A stretch of DNA of 64,000 bases from Desnuesiella massiliensis (GCF_001403615.1 NZ_LN879453.1:62001-126000), one strand, 5' to 3'. Shown: positions 9,835 to 18,994, counted from the first letter of the stretch. Notes: generated by a model from the letters alone, not told the origin. Made by a program: numbers and translations.

Positions 9835-9930
9835 AGAGAAATAAAATGTAGTAAGAATGTATAAAAAAATGAATAGTAAAAGTTCATTTAATTTATTTTC
9901 ATTTAGTTATTACAAATTGTTTCTCTATAA

Positions 9931-9968
9931 ATAAAAGCTCGAAAAGTGTTTCGAGCTTTTATTTTTTT
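9931..9968 (+). terminator. Intrinsic terminator after the YtxH-like gene
   Basis: A 14-bp perfect stem (ATAAAAGCTCGAAA / TTTCGAGCTTTTAT) with the loop AGTG, followed by a seven-T tract. The 240 nt beyond, up to the next gene, hold only a weak imperfect hairpin near 9980-10015 and a TATAAT at 10132-10137. Confidence 0.9.
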
Positions 9969-10207
9969 GTGAAGAAATAGCAGTTTATCTAATTTTATTA
10001 AGATACGTGAAACTGTTTAGTTTTTTTAAAAAATATAACTAAAAGCTAAATATATTTACTAAATTAATAGAATATTTAATAAAATGTAAAAAAAAAATTC
10101 AAAAATTCTGTGGTTTATTTTAAAAATGTGTTATAATAAAACAGAACTTTATCATAATCTTTAATGATATTAAATTTAATGTATACTTCAGTAAAGGAAG
10201 AGTGATT

Positions 10208-11512
10208 ATGGAGATATTGTCTTTAGGAGAAAAAATAAAAAGAAGAAGAAAAGAGTTAGATATGACCTTAAAGGATTTAGCAGGGGATAGAATAACTCCG
10301 GGACAAATAAGCTTGGTAGAATCTGGTAAATCCAATCCTAGCATGGACTTGCTTGAGTATTTGGCTAATTCTTTAAAAACTTCAGTTGAATACTTGATGG
10401 AATCAGAGGAAACTCAAGCTGAAAAAATATGTTTATATTTTGAAAATATTGCTGAAGCATATATTTTAAATGAAGATTTACATTATGGAGAACAATACAT
10501 AGAAAGAGCTCTTTATTATGCAGAAAAGTATAATTTGGAATATAGAAAAGCTAGGAACTTATATTTAAGAGCAAAAATATATATGACAAAAGAGGAGTAT
10601 GGAGCCGCTCAGCAGTTCTTTTTATCATCAAATGTAATATTTATTAAAAATAGCAAATTTGAAGAGGTAGTAAATACCTTTTTAAATTTAGGAAAAATAA
10701 CCTATGAGCTTAAGGCATACCATTCTTCTAATAGTTATCTTCAGCAAGCAGAAAAAGTATTTTTAGATAATGACATTGGAAACGATGCACTTTTAGGAGA
10801 AATTTATTTTTATATAGCTAGTACATATTTTAAATTGGACAATTTGGATAAGTCCATTAACTATTCCTATTTAGCAAAAGAAAAGTTTAATCAACTTGAT
10901 AATAAAAAAGAATATGCCAAATCATTATTACTATTAGCAGAACAATATAATAAAAAAGGCGATGTTGATAATGCAATAAAGTATTCAAAGAAGACTTTAG
11001 ATGTATTTAGAGAACTTGAGGATTCCATACAATTATCTCAAATAGAGAACAACTTAGGAAAGCTATTCTATGAATTTGAAAATATAGAAGAGTCCTTTAA
11101 ACATTTTAATAAAGCCATGGAATTAAGAAAAAATAATAAAGATGCAAAATTGGTGGAAACTTTAACAAATGTTTGTGAAAATTATATTAAGCTAAAGGAT
11201 ATTGAAAATTGCAGAAAATTGTTAGAGGAAGTTTTGCAAAATATTAAAGATGGAGACAACCAGGTATTAATAGATTATTATTTATTAAAATATAGGGTTG
11301 AATTGTTAGACAATAATTTTAATGAAGCAGAGAATACACTAATTATTGCTTTAAATTTTGCTAAGAACATGGATTGCCTAAAGCAAGCTGCTGAAATTGC
11401 TATTTTGCTAGGGAAATTCTATATAGATAATAAAGATGATTCGAGTGCAGCAAAATATTTAAATGATGGTGTAGCTATATTTAAGCAACTAGGGATTCTT
11501 AGGGAAGTTTAA
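10208..11512 (+). CDS. XRE-family HTH regulator with TPR array (RNPP-like), copy 1
   Basis: A 434-residue protein. Residues 3-65 form an XRE helix-turn-helix (GEKIKRRRKELDMTLKDLAG, then TPGQISLVESGKSNPS). The remainder is a run of roughly eight TPR-like helical hairpins. This is the layout of peptide-sensing RNPP/Rap regulators and of clostridial relatives, so binding of a small ligand or partner by the TPR domain is likely. The start is the ATG at 10208, with the SD AAAGGAAG 7 nt upstream. A TATAAT at 10132-10137 is the likely -10 box. A diverged paralogue follows directly. I found no convincing signal-peptide gene beside it. Confidence 0.85.
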   Translation: MEILSLGEKIKRRRKELDMTLKDLAGDRITPGQISLVESGKSNPSMDLLEYLANSLKTSVEYLMESEETQAEKICLYFENIAEAYILNEDLHYGEQYIERALYYAEKYNLEYRKARNLYLRAKIYMTKEEYGAAQQFFLSSNVIFIKNSKFEEVVNTFLNLGKITYELKAYHSSNSYLQQAEKVFLDNDIGNDALLGEIYFYIASTYFKLDNLDKSINYSYLAKEKFNQLDNKKEYAKSLLLLAEQYNKKGDVDNAIKYSKKTLDVFRELEDSIQLSQIENNLGKLFYEFENIEESFKHFNKAMELRKNNKDAKLVETLTNVCENYIKLKDIENCRKLLEEVLQNIKDGDNQVLIDYYLLKYRVELLDNNFNEAENTLIIALNFAKNMDCLKQAAEIAILLGKFYIDNKDDSSAAKYLNDGVAIFKQLGILREV

Positions 11513-11537
11513 ATAGGTTGACTTTAAAATTATTTTA

Positions 11538-11565
11538 TTGATTAAGTAAATTATATTAATATAAT
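11538..11565 (+). promoter_or_regulatory. Candidate promoter of the second XRE-TPR gene
   Basis: TTGATT (11538-11543) and TATAAT (11560-11565) are separated by 16 nt, 78 nt upstream of the start codon. This suggests that the two paralogous regulators are transcribed separately. Confidence 0.5.
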
Positions 11566-11642
11566 GAAATTTCGTATTATGTATTGGGGAATTATTACTT
11601 ACTAAAGGAAAGCTTTATTATTTTGGATAGGTGTGAGGAATC

Positions 11643-12902
11643 ATGGAGATATTGTCTACAGGGGAAAAGATAAAGAGGGCTAGGATATATAAAGGAGCTA
11701 CATTAAAAGATATATGTGAAGATAAAATATCTGTATCTAAAATGAGCTGTATAGAAAACGATAAGGTAAAAGCAGAGCCCTGGATTTTAGAGTTTATTTC
11801 TAAGAAATTAGATATAGATATCGATTACTTAAGGAAAGATGTAAGAGATCAAATTAAAGATAATATATCAGTAGTAAAGGAACAGAAGTTTACTACTGAT
11901 ATAGAAGATAGATTACAATACAACTTAGAATATGCTTTAGAATATAATTATTATGACTTAGCTTTTAAGATATTACATATACTATTTAGCAATTATTTAA
12001 TGTCTAAGAAATTTGAAAATATACAAGTAATTACATCGAAGTATTATGATATGTGTCAAAAGTCAAATATTGAAGAAAATAATCTTATTTATAGTAAGGA
12101 TATGGCAAGATATTTTTATATGAATAAGGAATATGAACAAGCAGCATCCTACTATAATAACGTAAGAAAAGTTATAAGCAATACTGAGGATTGCGACAAA
12201 GAAACCTTAGCAGTGGTAACCTATAATGAGGCAGCTTGTTATTTGATGTTAGAAAATTATGAGAGAGCTTATGAAATTGCCATAAGGTTATTAGATTTAA
12301 TAGATCATGTAAAAGTAGATATAAAAAAGGCAGAAATGTACCATGTATTAGCAATATTATCCTTAAAAATTGGAAAAGACAATTTTGAAGAGTATGAGCT
12401 AAAATCTTACGAATATTATAAAGATGATGCAAGTTATAAATCAAAGGCTATGTTAAATTATGCTATTTTAATGTTTCAAGGAGAAATGAATGATAGAGCC
12501 ATAGAATATGTAAAAAAGGGATTGAATAATTTTCCAAAGCAAAACAAAGAAGAACTTGTTGAGTATATGTTAAGATGTGTAGAAGAATTAACTACCTATG
12601 GAGCGTTAAGTGAAGCACAAAAGATATGTGACGAAGCACTGAACAGCGCTATAGGTTGCGATAATATAAGATATATTGAAAAGGCCTATTATTTTAAAGC
12701 TATTATATTACAAAAGCAAGATATGTATCTTCAGTCAGAAATGTATATGAATTTATCCTTAGATGCTTTGTTTAAATTTGGGAATAAGCAGGAAAGACAC
12801 AAAAGATATTTAGAGATGGGGAATATGTATCATAAATTAGGAGAAACCTCAGAAGCCCTTAAATATTTTACGTTAGCTATGGGAATAGAGAAAAAAATAT
12901 AG
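11643..12902 (+). CDS. XRE-family HTH regulator with TPR array, copy 2
   Basis: A 419-residue paralogue of the preceding gene. Both begin MEILS(L/T)GEKIKR, and this one has an XRE HTH (about 3-62) followed by TPR-like helical repeats to the end. The HTH recognition region (DKISVSKMSCIENDKVKAEP) differs from copy 1, so the two probably bind different operators. SD GTGAGGAA lies 4-5 nt before the ATG. It is followed by a strong terminator and has its own candidate promoter. Target genes cannot be read from the sequence; the downstream clpB has a separate promoter. Confidence 0.83.
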   Translation: MEILSTGEKIKRARIYKGATLKDICEDKISVSKMSCIENDKVKAEPWILEFISKKLDIDIDYLRKDVRDQIKDNISVVKEQKFTTDIEDRLQYNLEYALEYNYYDLAFKILHILFSNYLMSKKFENIQVITSKYYDMCQKSNIEENNLIYSKDMARYFYMNKEYEQAASYYNNVRKVISNTEDCDKETLAVVTYNEAACYLMLENYERAYEIAIRLLDLIDHVKVDIKKAEMYHVLAILSLKIGKDNFEEYELKSYEYYKDDASYKSKAMLNYAILMFQGEMNDRAIEYVKKGLNNFPKQNKEELVEYMLRCVEELTTYGALSEAQKICDEALNSAIGCDNIRYIEKAYYFKAIILQKQDMYLQSEMYMNLSLDALFKFGNKQERHKRYLEMGNMYHKLGETSEALKYFTLAMGIEKKI

Positions 12903-12911
12903 TGAAACTAT

Positions 12912-12962
12912 AATGCATAAAGAATTCTATTTTTAATAGAAAAGGTCTTTATGCATTTTTAT
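12912..12962 (+). terminator. Intrinsic terminator after the second XRE-TPR gene
   Basis: An outer stem AATGCATAAAGA (12912-12923) / TCTTTATGCATT (12946-12957) encloses an inner hairpin TTCTATT / AATAGAA and is followed by a T-rich tail. Confidence 0.85.
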
Positions 12963-12990
12963 TTTTACTTTAAATAATAGGCTGAATAGT

Positions 12991-13020
12991 TTGTTTAAAA
13001 AATTGTAAGTGTTATATAAT
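12991..13020 (+). promoter_or_regulatory. Candidate clpB promoter
   Basis: TTGTTT (12991-12996) and TATAAT (13015-13020) are spaced 18 nt apart. No CtsR-type tandem heptads or CIRCE inverted repeat is visible next to it, so heat-shock control by those repressors is not evident. Confidence 0.45.
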
Positions 13021-13042
13021 ATTAGTATGAAATTGTATAAAT

Positions 13043-13078
13043 AAAGGAGGGAAGTTCAGCTTTCAAGCTGATATTTGT
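13043..13078 (+). promoter_or_regulatory. clpB translation leader: distant SD and small hairpin
   Basis: The strong SD AAAGGAGG (13043-13050) lies 28 nt from the ATG at 13079, far beyond the usual 5-10 nt. Between them a 5-bp hairpin, CAGCT (13057-13061) / AGCTG (13066-13070), can form and would shorten the effective distance to about 14 nt. There is no ATG, GTG or TTG in frame at a better distance. Confidence 0.5.
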
Positions 13079-15679
13079 ATGAATATAGAAAAGTTAACAA
13101 TTAAGGTGCAACAGTCTCTAAATGATGCTCAATCAATAGCCATTAGGTTTAACCATCAACAGATAGACATATTACATTTATTTTCAGCCCTTGTTAATCA
13201 GGAAGATGGCTTAATTCCTAGTATTTTTGAAAGAATGAACATAAGTTTAAAATCTCTTAAAGAGGAAATTAAAAGCCAGTTAGATAGATTGCCAAAGGTA
13301 TTAGGAGAGGGAGCGCAAAGTTCTGGGGTTTATGCTACCAGAAGAATTGAAGAGATCTTTTTAAAAGCTGAGGATATAGCAGAAGAGTTTAAAGATTCCT
13401 ACATAAGTGTTGAACATGTAATGCTAGCCATTATGGACATTGATTATAATGGCGCTGTAGGGAGAATTCTAAGTAAGTTTAATATAAATAAAAAAATTTT
13501 TCTATCAGAACTATCTATGGTTAGAGGAAATCAAAAGGTAGAAGGACAGGATCCCGAAGAAACCTATGATGCCTTGAATAAGTATGGTATTAACTTAGTG
13601 GAAGAAGCAAAAAAACATAAGTTAGATCCAGTAGTTGGAAGAGATGAAGAAATAAGAAGAACTATAAGAATATTATCTAGAAGAACTAAGAATAATCCAG
13701 TGTTAATCGGAGAGCCCGGCGTAGGTAAAACGGCTATCGTTGAAGGTTTAGCTGAGAGAATAGTAAGAGGAGATGTACCTGAGGGCTTAAAGGATAAAAT
13801 CATTTTTTCATTAGACATGGGAGCGCTAATAGCGGGAGCAAAATATAGGGGAGAATTTGAAGAACGATTAAAAGCTGTATTAAAAGAAGTTCAAAGTAGT
13901 GAAGGACGGATAATGTTATTCATTGATGAAATTCATACTATTGTAGGAGCAGGAAAAACAGAGGGGGCTATGGATGCAGGGAATTTAATTAAACCTCTTT
14001 TAGCAAGAGGAGAACTAAGATGTATTGGAGCCACTACCTTTGATGAATACAGAAAATATGTAGAAAAGGACAAAGCTTTAGAAAGAAGATTCCAGCCTAT
14101 AGTGGTAGATGAGCCTAGCATAGAAGACACCGTTTCTATACTTAGAGGCTTGAAAGAGAGATTTGAGATTCATCATGGTATAAGAATTCATGATTCTGCT
14201 ATAGTAGCAGCGGCAAAATTATCTCATAGATATATAACAGACAGATACTTACCAGACAAGGCTATTGATTTAATTGACGAAGCAGGAGCGATGATAAGAA
14301 CTGAAATAGATAGTCTACCTTCTGAATTGGATAGCGTAAGGAGAAAAATATTACAGATAGAAATTGAAAAAGAAGCCTTGATTAGAGAAATAGATAAGCC
14401 ATCTCAGGAGAGAGTAAGACTTTTAGAAAAAGAACTTAGTAATTTGCAGGATAGAAATAAAGAAATGACTGCAAAATATGAAAAAGAAAAAGCTTACATT
14501 CTAGATATAAGAGATTTAAAGACAAGGTTAGAAGAAGCCAAAGGAAAAATAGAAAAATATGAGCGAGAATATGATTTAAACAAGGTAGCAGAATTAAGAT
14601 ATGGAGTTATACCTGAATTAGAGATAGCTTTAAAAGAGAAAGAAGAGATATTAAAGCAAAATTATGAAGGAGCTTTGCTTAAAGAAGAAGTAACAGAACA
14701 AGAAATTTCAGAGATTGTTTCTAAATGGACAGGAATACCTGTATCAAAACTTGTAGAAGGAGAAAGGCAAAAACTATTAAGGCTGGAAGAGGAATTAAGG
14801 AAAAGGGTAATAGGACAGGAAGAAGCTATAAAATCCGTATCAAATGCAGTTGTTAGGGCTAGAGCGGGATTAAAGGATAGTAGAAGACCCATAGGATCCT
14901 TTATATTTCTAGGGCCCACAGGAGTGGGAAAAACTGAATTAGCTAAATCTTTGGCAAGAGTCATTTTTGACAGTGAAGAGAATATTATTAGAATTGACAT
15001 GTCAGAATATATGGAGAAATATTCTGTATCAAGATTAATAGGAGCGCCTCCAGGATATATAGGATACGAAGAAGGGGGACAGCTGACGGAAGCAGTAAGA
15101 AGAAATCCTTATAGTGTTATATTATTTGATGAAATTGAAAAGGCTCATGAGGATGTGTTTAATATATTTTTGCAAATATTAGATGATGGAAGGTTAACTG
15201 ATAATAAAGGGAAAGTAATTGATTTTAAAAATTCAATTATTATAATGACGTCTAACATAGGAAGTTCTTACTTACTTGAAAATATAATGGAAAGAAAAGT
15301 TAAGGAAGAAGTTAAAGATGTTATAATGATGGAAATGAAAAGTAGGTTTAAACCAGAGTTTTTAAATAGATTAGATGATATTATTATTTTCTCGCCTTTG
15401 AACATGGAAAATATAAAGAATATAATCAATATCTTTTTGCAGCAAGTTAATATAAGGCTTTTGGATAGGAACATTATACTTAAGGTTACAGAAAATGCAA
15501 AGGAAATTATGGCTGAGGAAGGTTATGATCCATATTATGGAGCAAGGCCATTAAAAAGATATATAGAAAATATTTTAGAAACGGAAATAGCTAAGAAAAT
15601 AATTTCTGGAGAATTTTATGATGGGTGTACTATCGGTATAGATGCAAAAGCAGACCGTATAGTAATTGAAAGAATATAA
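13079..15679 (+). CDS. clpB: ClpB disaggregase (Hsp100 AAA+ chaperone)
   Basis: An 866-residue protein of normal ClpB length. The Clp N domain is about 1-145. The first AAA module has Walker A GEPGVGKT and the ClpA/B signature DAGNLIKPLLARGELRCIGA. A long coiled-coil middle domain (about 400-530) distinguishes ClpB from ClpC. The second AAA module carries GPTGVGKTE and the arginine-finger region, followed by the D2-small C-terminal domain. With DnaK it dissolves protein aggregates in the cytoplasm. It stands alone between a terminator and the phzF leader. The odd feature is the long SD-to-ATG distance described in the leader entry. Confidence 0.95.
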   Translation: MNIEKLTIKVQQSLNDAQSIAIRFNHQQIDILHLFSALVNQEDGLIPSIFERMNISLKSLKEEIKSQLDRLPKVLGEGAQSSGVYATRRIEEIFLKAEDIAEEFKDSYISVEHVMLAIMDIDYNGAVGRILSKFNINKKIFLSELSMVRGNQKVEGQDPEETYDALNKYGINLVEEAKKHKLDPVVGRDEEIRRTIRILSRRTKNNPVLIGEPGVGKTAIVEGLAERIVRGDVPEGLKDKIIFSLDMGALIAGAKYRGEFEERLKAVLKEVQSSEGRIMLFIDEIHTIVGAGKTEGAMDAGNLIKPLLARGELRCIGATTFDEYRKYVEKDKALERRFQPIVVDEPSIEDTVSILRGLKERFEIHHGIRIHDSAIVAAAKLSHRYITDRYLPDKAIDLIDEAGAMIRTEIDSLPSELDSVRRKILQIEIEKEALIREIDKPSQERVRLLEKELSNLQDRNKEMTAKYEKEKAYILDIRDLKTRLEEAKGKIEKYEREYDLNKVAELRYGVIPELEIALKEKEEILKQNYEGALLKEEVTEQEISEIVSKWTGIPVSKLVEGERQKLLRLEEELRKRVIGQEEAIKSVSNAVVRARAGLKDSRRPIGSFIFLGPTGVGKTELAKSLARVIFDSEENIIRIDMSEYMEKYSVSRLIGAPPGYIGYEEGGQLTEAVRRNPYSVILFDEIEKAHEDVFNIFLQILDDGRLTDNKGKVIDFKNSIIIMTSNIGSSYLLENIMERKVKEEVKDVIMMEMKSRFKPEFLNRLDDIIIFSPLNMENIKNIINIFLQQVNIRLLDRNIILKVTENAKEIMAEEGYDPYYGARPLKRYIENILETEIAKKIISGEFYDGCTIGIDAKADRIVIERI

Positions 15680-15752
15680 TAATTATTATTTACTATTGTT
15701 AAATGTAAGTAAAAAAATATAAATAAGTTTTTATAGGAGGTATAATAGGTTT

Positions 15753-15838
15753 AAGCATCTTTAAAAATAGTTGCTTGGCCTTCTTATTTATGTTGAGGTT
15801 TTGAGTATATGCACGCAGCTATTTTTCTTAAGATGCTT
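15753..15838 (+). promoter_or_regulatory. Long structured leader upstream of the phzF-family gene
   Basis: Two distant arms pair over more than 20 positions. The left arm (15753-15774) starts AAGCATCTT and continues TAAAAATAGTTGC. The right arm (15815-15838) reads GCAGCTATTTTTC then TTAAGATGCTT, with one small bulge and one wobble. The enclosed 40 nt can form a short inner helix (GGCCTT / GAGGTT). A TATAAT (15741-15746) lies just before it, but no good -35 is seen. It ends 31 nt before the start codon. There is no T-run, so it is not a terminator; a cis-regulatory RNA or an RNA-processing site is possible. Confidence 0.5.
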
Positions 15839-15869
15839 TATAAAAACATTAATGGAAGGAAATGAAAGC

Positions 15870-16718
15870 ATGATAAGGCATCATAATAAAAAAATTAAAA
15901 TATATCAGGTAGATGCTTTTACTAATGAAAATTTTAAGGGAAATCCTGCAGGAGTGTGTATACTTAAAAAACCAATACCTGAATATAAAATGCAGCTTAT
16001 AGCTAGAGAGATGAATTTATCCGAGACTGCTTTTGCAATGCCTATGCATAAGAACAAAAATGATATAAAGAATAATTATATACTTAGATGGTTTACCCCT
16101 GAGAAAGAGGTAGATTTGTGTGGACATGCTACTCTTGCCACTTCTAAGGTCCTGTTTGAGGCCCTTTCTCTAGAAGGTGAAGAGATAAACTATGAAACTA
16201 AAAGTGGGAAGCTTGTGGCTAAGAAAGATGAAGAAGGAATAATTCTTAATTTTCCATTAGATGAGGCGATAAATTTTAATATTAAAGCAGAGGAACTTTT
16301 ACAGGCTTTAGGTGTTAAAAATTATATTAATATTTTTTTAGGTAGAAATACTAAAAAGCTTATTATTCATGTGGGAAAAGAAGAGGATGTAAGGGCACTT
16401 AGTCCTAATTTTTCTCAAATGATAAAATGGAATCTATCTTCACATATAAAGGGTGTAGCTGTCACTGCACTATCGGAAAAATATGATTTTGTATCAAGGT
16501 ACTTTAATCCTTGGGTTGGAGTTAATGAAGATCCTGTAACTGGATCAGTGCATACTGTGCTAGCCTCTTATTGGAGAAATATTTTAGGTAAAGATATACT
16601 AAAAGCTTATCAAGCATCACCGAGAGGTGGAGAGATAATTTTGAAGGTATTAGATGGAAAAAGAGTCAATTTAATAGGGGATGGAGTTATAATTATAGAA
16701 GGCTATATGTATATATAA
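15870..16718 (+). CDS. PhzF-family isomerase/epimerase-like protein
   Basis: A 282-residue member of the PhzF family (two-lobed diaminopimelate-epimerase-like fold). Family motifs are visible: YQVDAFTNENFKGNPAGVC near the N-terminus, the catalytic-glutamate segment MNLSETAF, WFTPEKEVDLCGHATLA, and NEDPVTGSVH in the second lobe. Most PhzF proteins outside phenazine clusters have unknown substrates, and no phenazine genes are present. The start at 15870 follows the SD GGAAGGA; the frame stays open upstream through the structured leader but with no credible start there. Monocistronic in appearance. Confidence 0.85.
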   Translation: MIRHHNKKIKIYQVDAFTNENFKGNPAGVCILKKPIPEYKMQLIAREMNLSETAFAMPMHKNKNDIKNNYILRWFTPEKEVDLCGHATLATSKVLFEALSLEGEEINYETKSGKLVAKKDEEGIILNFPLDEAINFNIKAEELLQALGVKNYINIFLGRNTKKLIIHVGKEEDVRALSPNFSQMIKWNLSSHIKGVAVTALSEKYDFVSRYFNPWVGVNEDPVTGSVHTVLASYWRNILGKDILKAYQASPRGGEIILKVLDGKRVNLIGDGVIIIEGYMYI

Positions 16719-16785
16719 AGCATATATTGTGTCATTAGATATAATGGATTATAATTAGCTTAGTCTTTATATTATAGGAGATAAA

Positions 16786-17700
16786 ATGGAAGAAAATATA
16801 GATCTTTTAAATAATTATAAAATCTTAGGAGAAAAGAGTTATTCAAAAAATCATTTAGATAAGGCATTAAATTATTATCTAAAAGCCTATAGTCTTTTAG
16901 AGGGAAGAAGGAATATTGATTTATTGATGGATATGGCTTTAACATATGATAAACTTGGAAACTATGATGAGGCCATTAATAAATATATGGAAATAATAAA
17001 TATTGATCCAATGGAAGCCAGGGCCTATTATGGAATTGGGGTAATATATGATAATAAGGAAGAGTATTTAGAAGCTATAAAGTATTACCACAGGGCTATC
17101 GAGCTAGATACAAAATATGATAGAGCTTATTTTTTCCTTGCTTATGCCTATGATGAGATTGGAGAAAAGAAAAAAGCTTTAGAATATTACCATAAACTTT
17201 TAGAAATTGAACCCTTTGATTTTTGGGCTAATATAAATATAGGATCATTATATGAAGAGACTAATGAAAATGAAAAAGCCTTAAGTTTTTTTCAAAAGGC
17301 TTTAAGAATAATACCAAACCACTACATGGCCTTATTTAATATAGGAGTTATAAATAAAAAGTTAGGCTGCTATGAAGAGGCCATGGTCTATTATAATAAA
17401 TCTATAATAGAAAAGTCCGATTATTACTATAGCTTTTTAAATTTAGCTGTATTGTATAAAGAAATGGATAAATATACTGAAGCTATTAAAGTAATTAGTA
17501 AAGGAATTTTCTGTAATCCTACTAGTGCAGCCTTGTACTATAATAGAGCTTGTTTTTATGCACATGAAAAAAATTATGATAAAGCTTTGAAGGATATAGA
17601 TAAAGCTTTATGCTTATATCCTGAGTTTATTGATTATATTAAAGAGGATGAAGATTTAACTACTATTTGGACCATAATAAAAAAAAATAAAGGCTTATAA
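16786..17700 (+). CDS. Tetratricopeptide repeat protein
   Basis: A 304-residue protein made almost entirely of about seven 34-residue TPR units with the usual spacing (for example YYGIGVIYDNKEEYLEAIKY, then AYFFLAYAYDEIGEKKKALE). No signal peptide, membrane segment or catalytic domain is present, so it is probably a cytoplasmic adaptor. SD ATAGGAG precedes the ATG. It converges on mnmA and ends inside the shared terminator. Its partner cannot be inferred from the context. Confidence 0.8.
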   Translation: MEENIDLLNNYKILGEKSYSKNHLDKALNYYLKAYSLLEGRRNIDLLMDMALTYDKLGNYDEAINKYMEIINIDPMEARAYYGIGVIYDNKEEYLEAIKYYHRAIELDTKYDRAYFFLAYAYDEIGEKKKALEYYHKLLEIEPFDFWANINIGSLYEETNENEKALSFFQKALRIIPNHYMALFNIGVINKKLGCYEEAMVYYNKSIIEKSDYYYSFLNLAVLYKEMDKYTEAIKVISKGIFCNPTSAALYYNRACFYAHEKNYDKALKDIDKALCLYPEFIDYIKEDEDLTTIWTIIKKNKGL

Positions 17701-17714
17701 CCTTTATTTTTTTT
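17684..17714. terminator. Bidirectional terminator between the TPR gene and mnmA
   Basis: A 10-bp stem AAAATAAAGG / CCTTTATTTT with a 7-nt loop, with A- and T-runs on both sides. It overlaps the stop codons of both convergent genes. Confidence 0.85.
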
Positions 17715-18828
17715 CTACTTCTTTCAAAATAAATTGCTTATTTTTATAATATTTATCAATTATTCCTCCACCTAAACATACAGTGCCATCATAGAATACC
17801 ACTGCTTGACCTGGAGTGATAGCTTTTTGAGGATCTTTAAATTCTACAAAACAAGAATTATCTTCTTTTAAGTAAACAACTACCTCTTGGTCGGGCTGCC
17901 TATACCTGAATTTAGCTGTACATTGGAATTTATCAGCTTTAGGCTTTTTGCTTATCCAGTTTAAGTCAGTAGCAAGTAGGCCAAAGGAATAAAGATTAGG
18001 ATTATCTTCTCCTTGTACAACATATAGTGTATTTGTCTTTAAATTTTTATCTACTACAAACCAAGGATCTCCTTCTCCGCCTATACCAAGACCTTTTCTT
18101 TGCCCTAAAGTATAGTGCATTAAGCCGAAATGCTCACCTTTGATTTTACCCTCTAAGGTTTTTATGGGACCAGATTTTGCAGGCAAATAATTATTAAGAA
18201 ATTCTCTAAAATTTCTTTCACCAATGAAACAAACTCCCGTACTGTCCTTTTTAGTAGCAGTAGATAAACCAGCTTTCTTTGCAATTTCTCTTACTTCAGG
18301 CTTTGTAAGGTGACCTATTGGAAACATACTCTTAGATAACTGATATTGATTTAATTCACATAAGAAATAACTTTGATCCTTATTTGAGTCAGAACCTCTT
18401 AATAATCGATATTCGTCGTCAAAATAATCCAACTGGGCATAATGACCCATAGCAATGTAATCAGCCCCTATTTTTAGAGCGAAATCTAAAAAAGCTTTAA
18501 ATTTTATTTCTTTATTACACATAACATCAGGATTTGGCGTTCTACCTTTTTTATATTCTGATAGAAAATACTCGAAGACCCTATCCCAATATTCCTTTAC
18601 AAAATTTATTGTATAATAAGGAATTCCTATATTATCACAGACTCTTCTTACATCTTCATAATCATCAACAGCAGTACAAGCTCCATTGTCGTCTTTTTCA
18701 TCCCAGTTTTTCATAAATACACCAACAACATTATAGCCTTGTTCTTTTAGTAGCAAAGCAGCGACAGATGAATCAACGCCGCCGGACATACCAATAACAA
18801 CCTTAGTATCCTTAGGATCTTTTAACAT
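17704..18828 (-). CDS. mnmA: tRNA-specific 2-thiouridylase
   Basis: A 374-residue enzyme that puts sulfur on U34 of Lys, Glu and Gln tRNAs, using persulfide from a cysteine desulfurase. The ATP-pyrophosphatase PP-loop is GMSGGVDSS. The catalytic cysteine pair is visible in NPDVMCNKEIKFK and STGVCFIGERNF. Length and ending are typical of MnmA. A desulfurase gene lies about 7 kb away in this window and could be its partner (inference). In the 176 nt upstream, a 12-bp AT-only inverted repeat (ATATTATTAAAT / ATTTAATAATAT) lies near 18885-18925. Confidence 0.94.
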   Translation of the reverse strand: MLKDPKDTKVVIGMSGGVDSSVAALLLKEQGYNVVGVFMKNWDEKDDNGACTAVDDYEDVRRVCDNIGIPYYTINFVKEYWDRVFEYFLSEYKKGRTPNPDVMCNKEIKFKAFLDFALKIGADYIAMGHYAQLDYFDDEYRLLRGSDSNKDQSYFLCELNQYQLSKSMFPIGHLTKPEVREIAKKAGLSTATKKDSTGVCFIGERNFREFLNNYLPAKSGPIKTLEGKIKGEHFGLMHYTLGQRKGLGIGGEGDPWFVVDKNLKTNTLYVVQGEDNPNLYSFGLLATDLNWISKKPKADKFQCTAKFRYRQPDQEVVVYLKEDNSCFVEFKDPQKAITPGQAVVFYDGTVCLGGGIIDKYYKNKQFILKEVEKK

Positions 18829-18956
18829 TTATATAAATCAACCTTTCTCTTTAAAATTTATTTCACTTTATTAATGATAATATTATTAAATTTATTTATC
18901 AATACATATTTAATAATATCTATATATTATTAAACAATCATAGGCAAAATAAATAA

Positions 18957-18994
18957 AAATAGACATTCCATAATATATTATGGAATGCCTATTT
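18957..18994 (-). terminator. Terminator of the SASP gene
   Basis: A long stem formed by AAATAG-CATTCCATAAT and its complement, with one mismatch near the base. On the minus strand it is followed by ATTTTTATTT. Confidence 0.75.

Noticed and set aside
9980..10028. Imperfect stem followed by T-run, considered as a second terminator or sRNA end
   Set aside because: The stem has large internal bulges and there is no transcript to end, since the previous terminator is complete.
11564..11605. 13-codon frame (starting MKFRIMYWG) between the two XRE-TPR genes, considered as a signal peptide gene
   Set aside because: No SD, too short, and no export signal; RNPP propeptides are usually longer and secreted.
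12961..13078. CtsR or CIRCE heat-shock operator in front of clpB, and likewise in front of clpP
   Set aside because: Neither the CtsR tandem heptad nor the 9-9-9 CIRCE repeat is present in either gap.
14662..15000. Long open frame on the minus strand inside clpB (and similar ones at 13564-13818 and 13933-14130)
   Set aside because: These lie opposite a clear ClpB frame with intact motifs, have no SD and read as Ser/Leu-rich shadow sequence.
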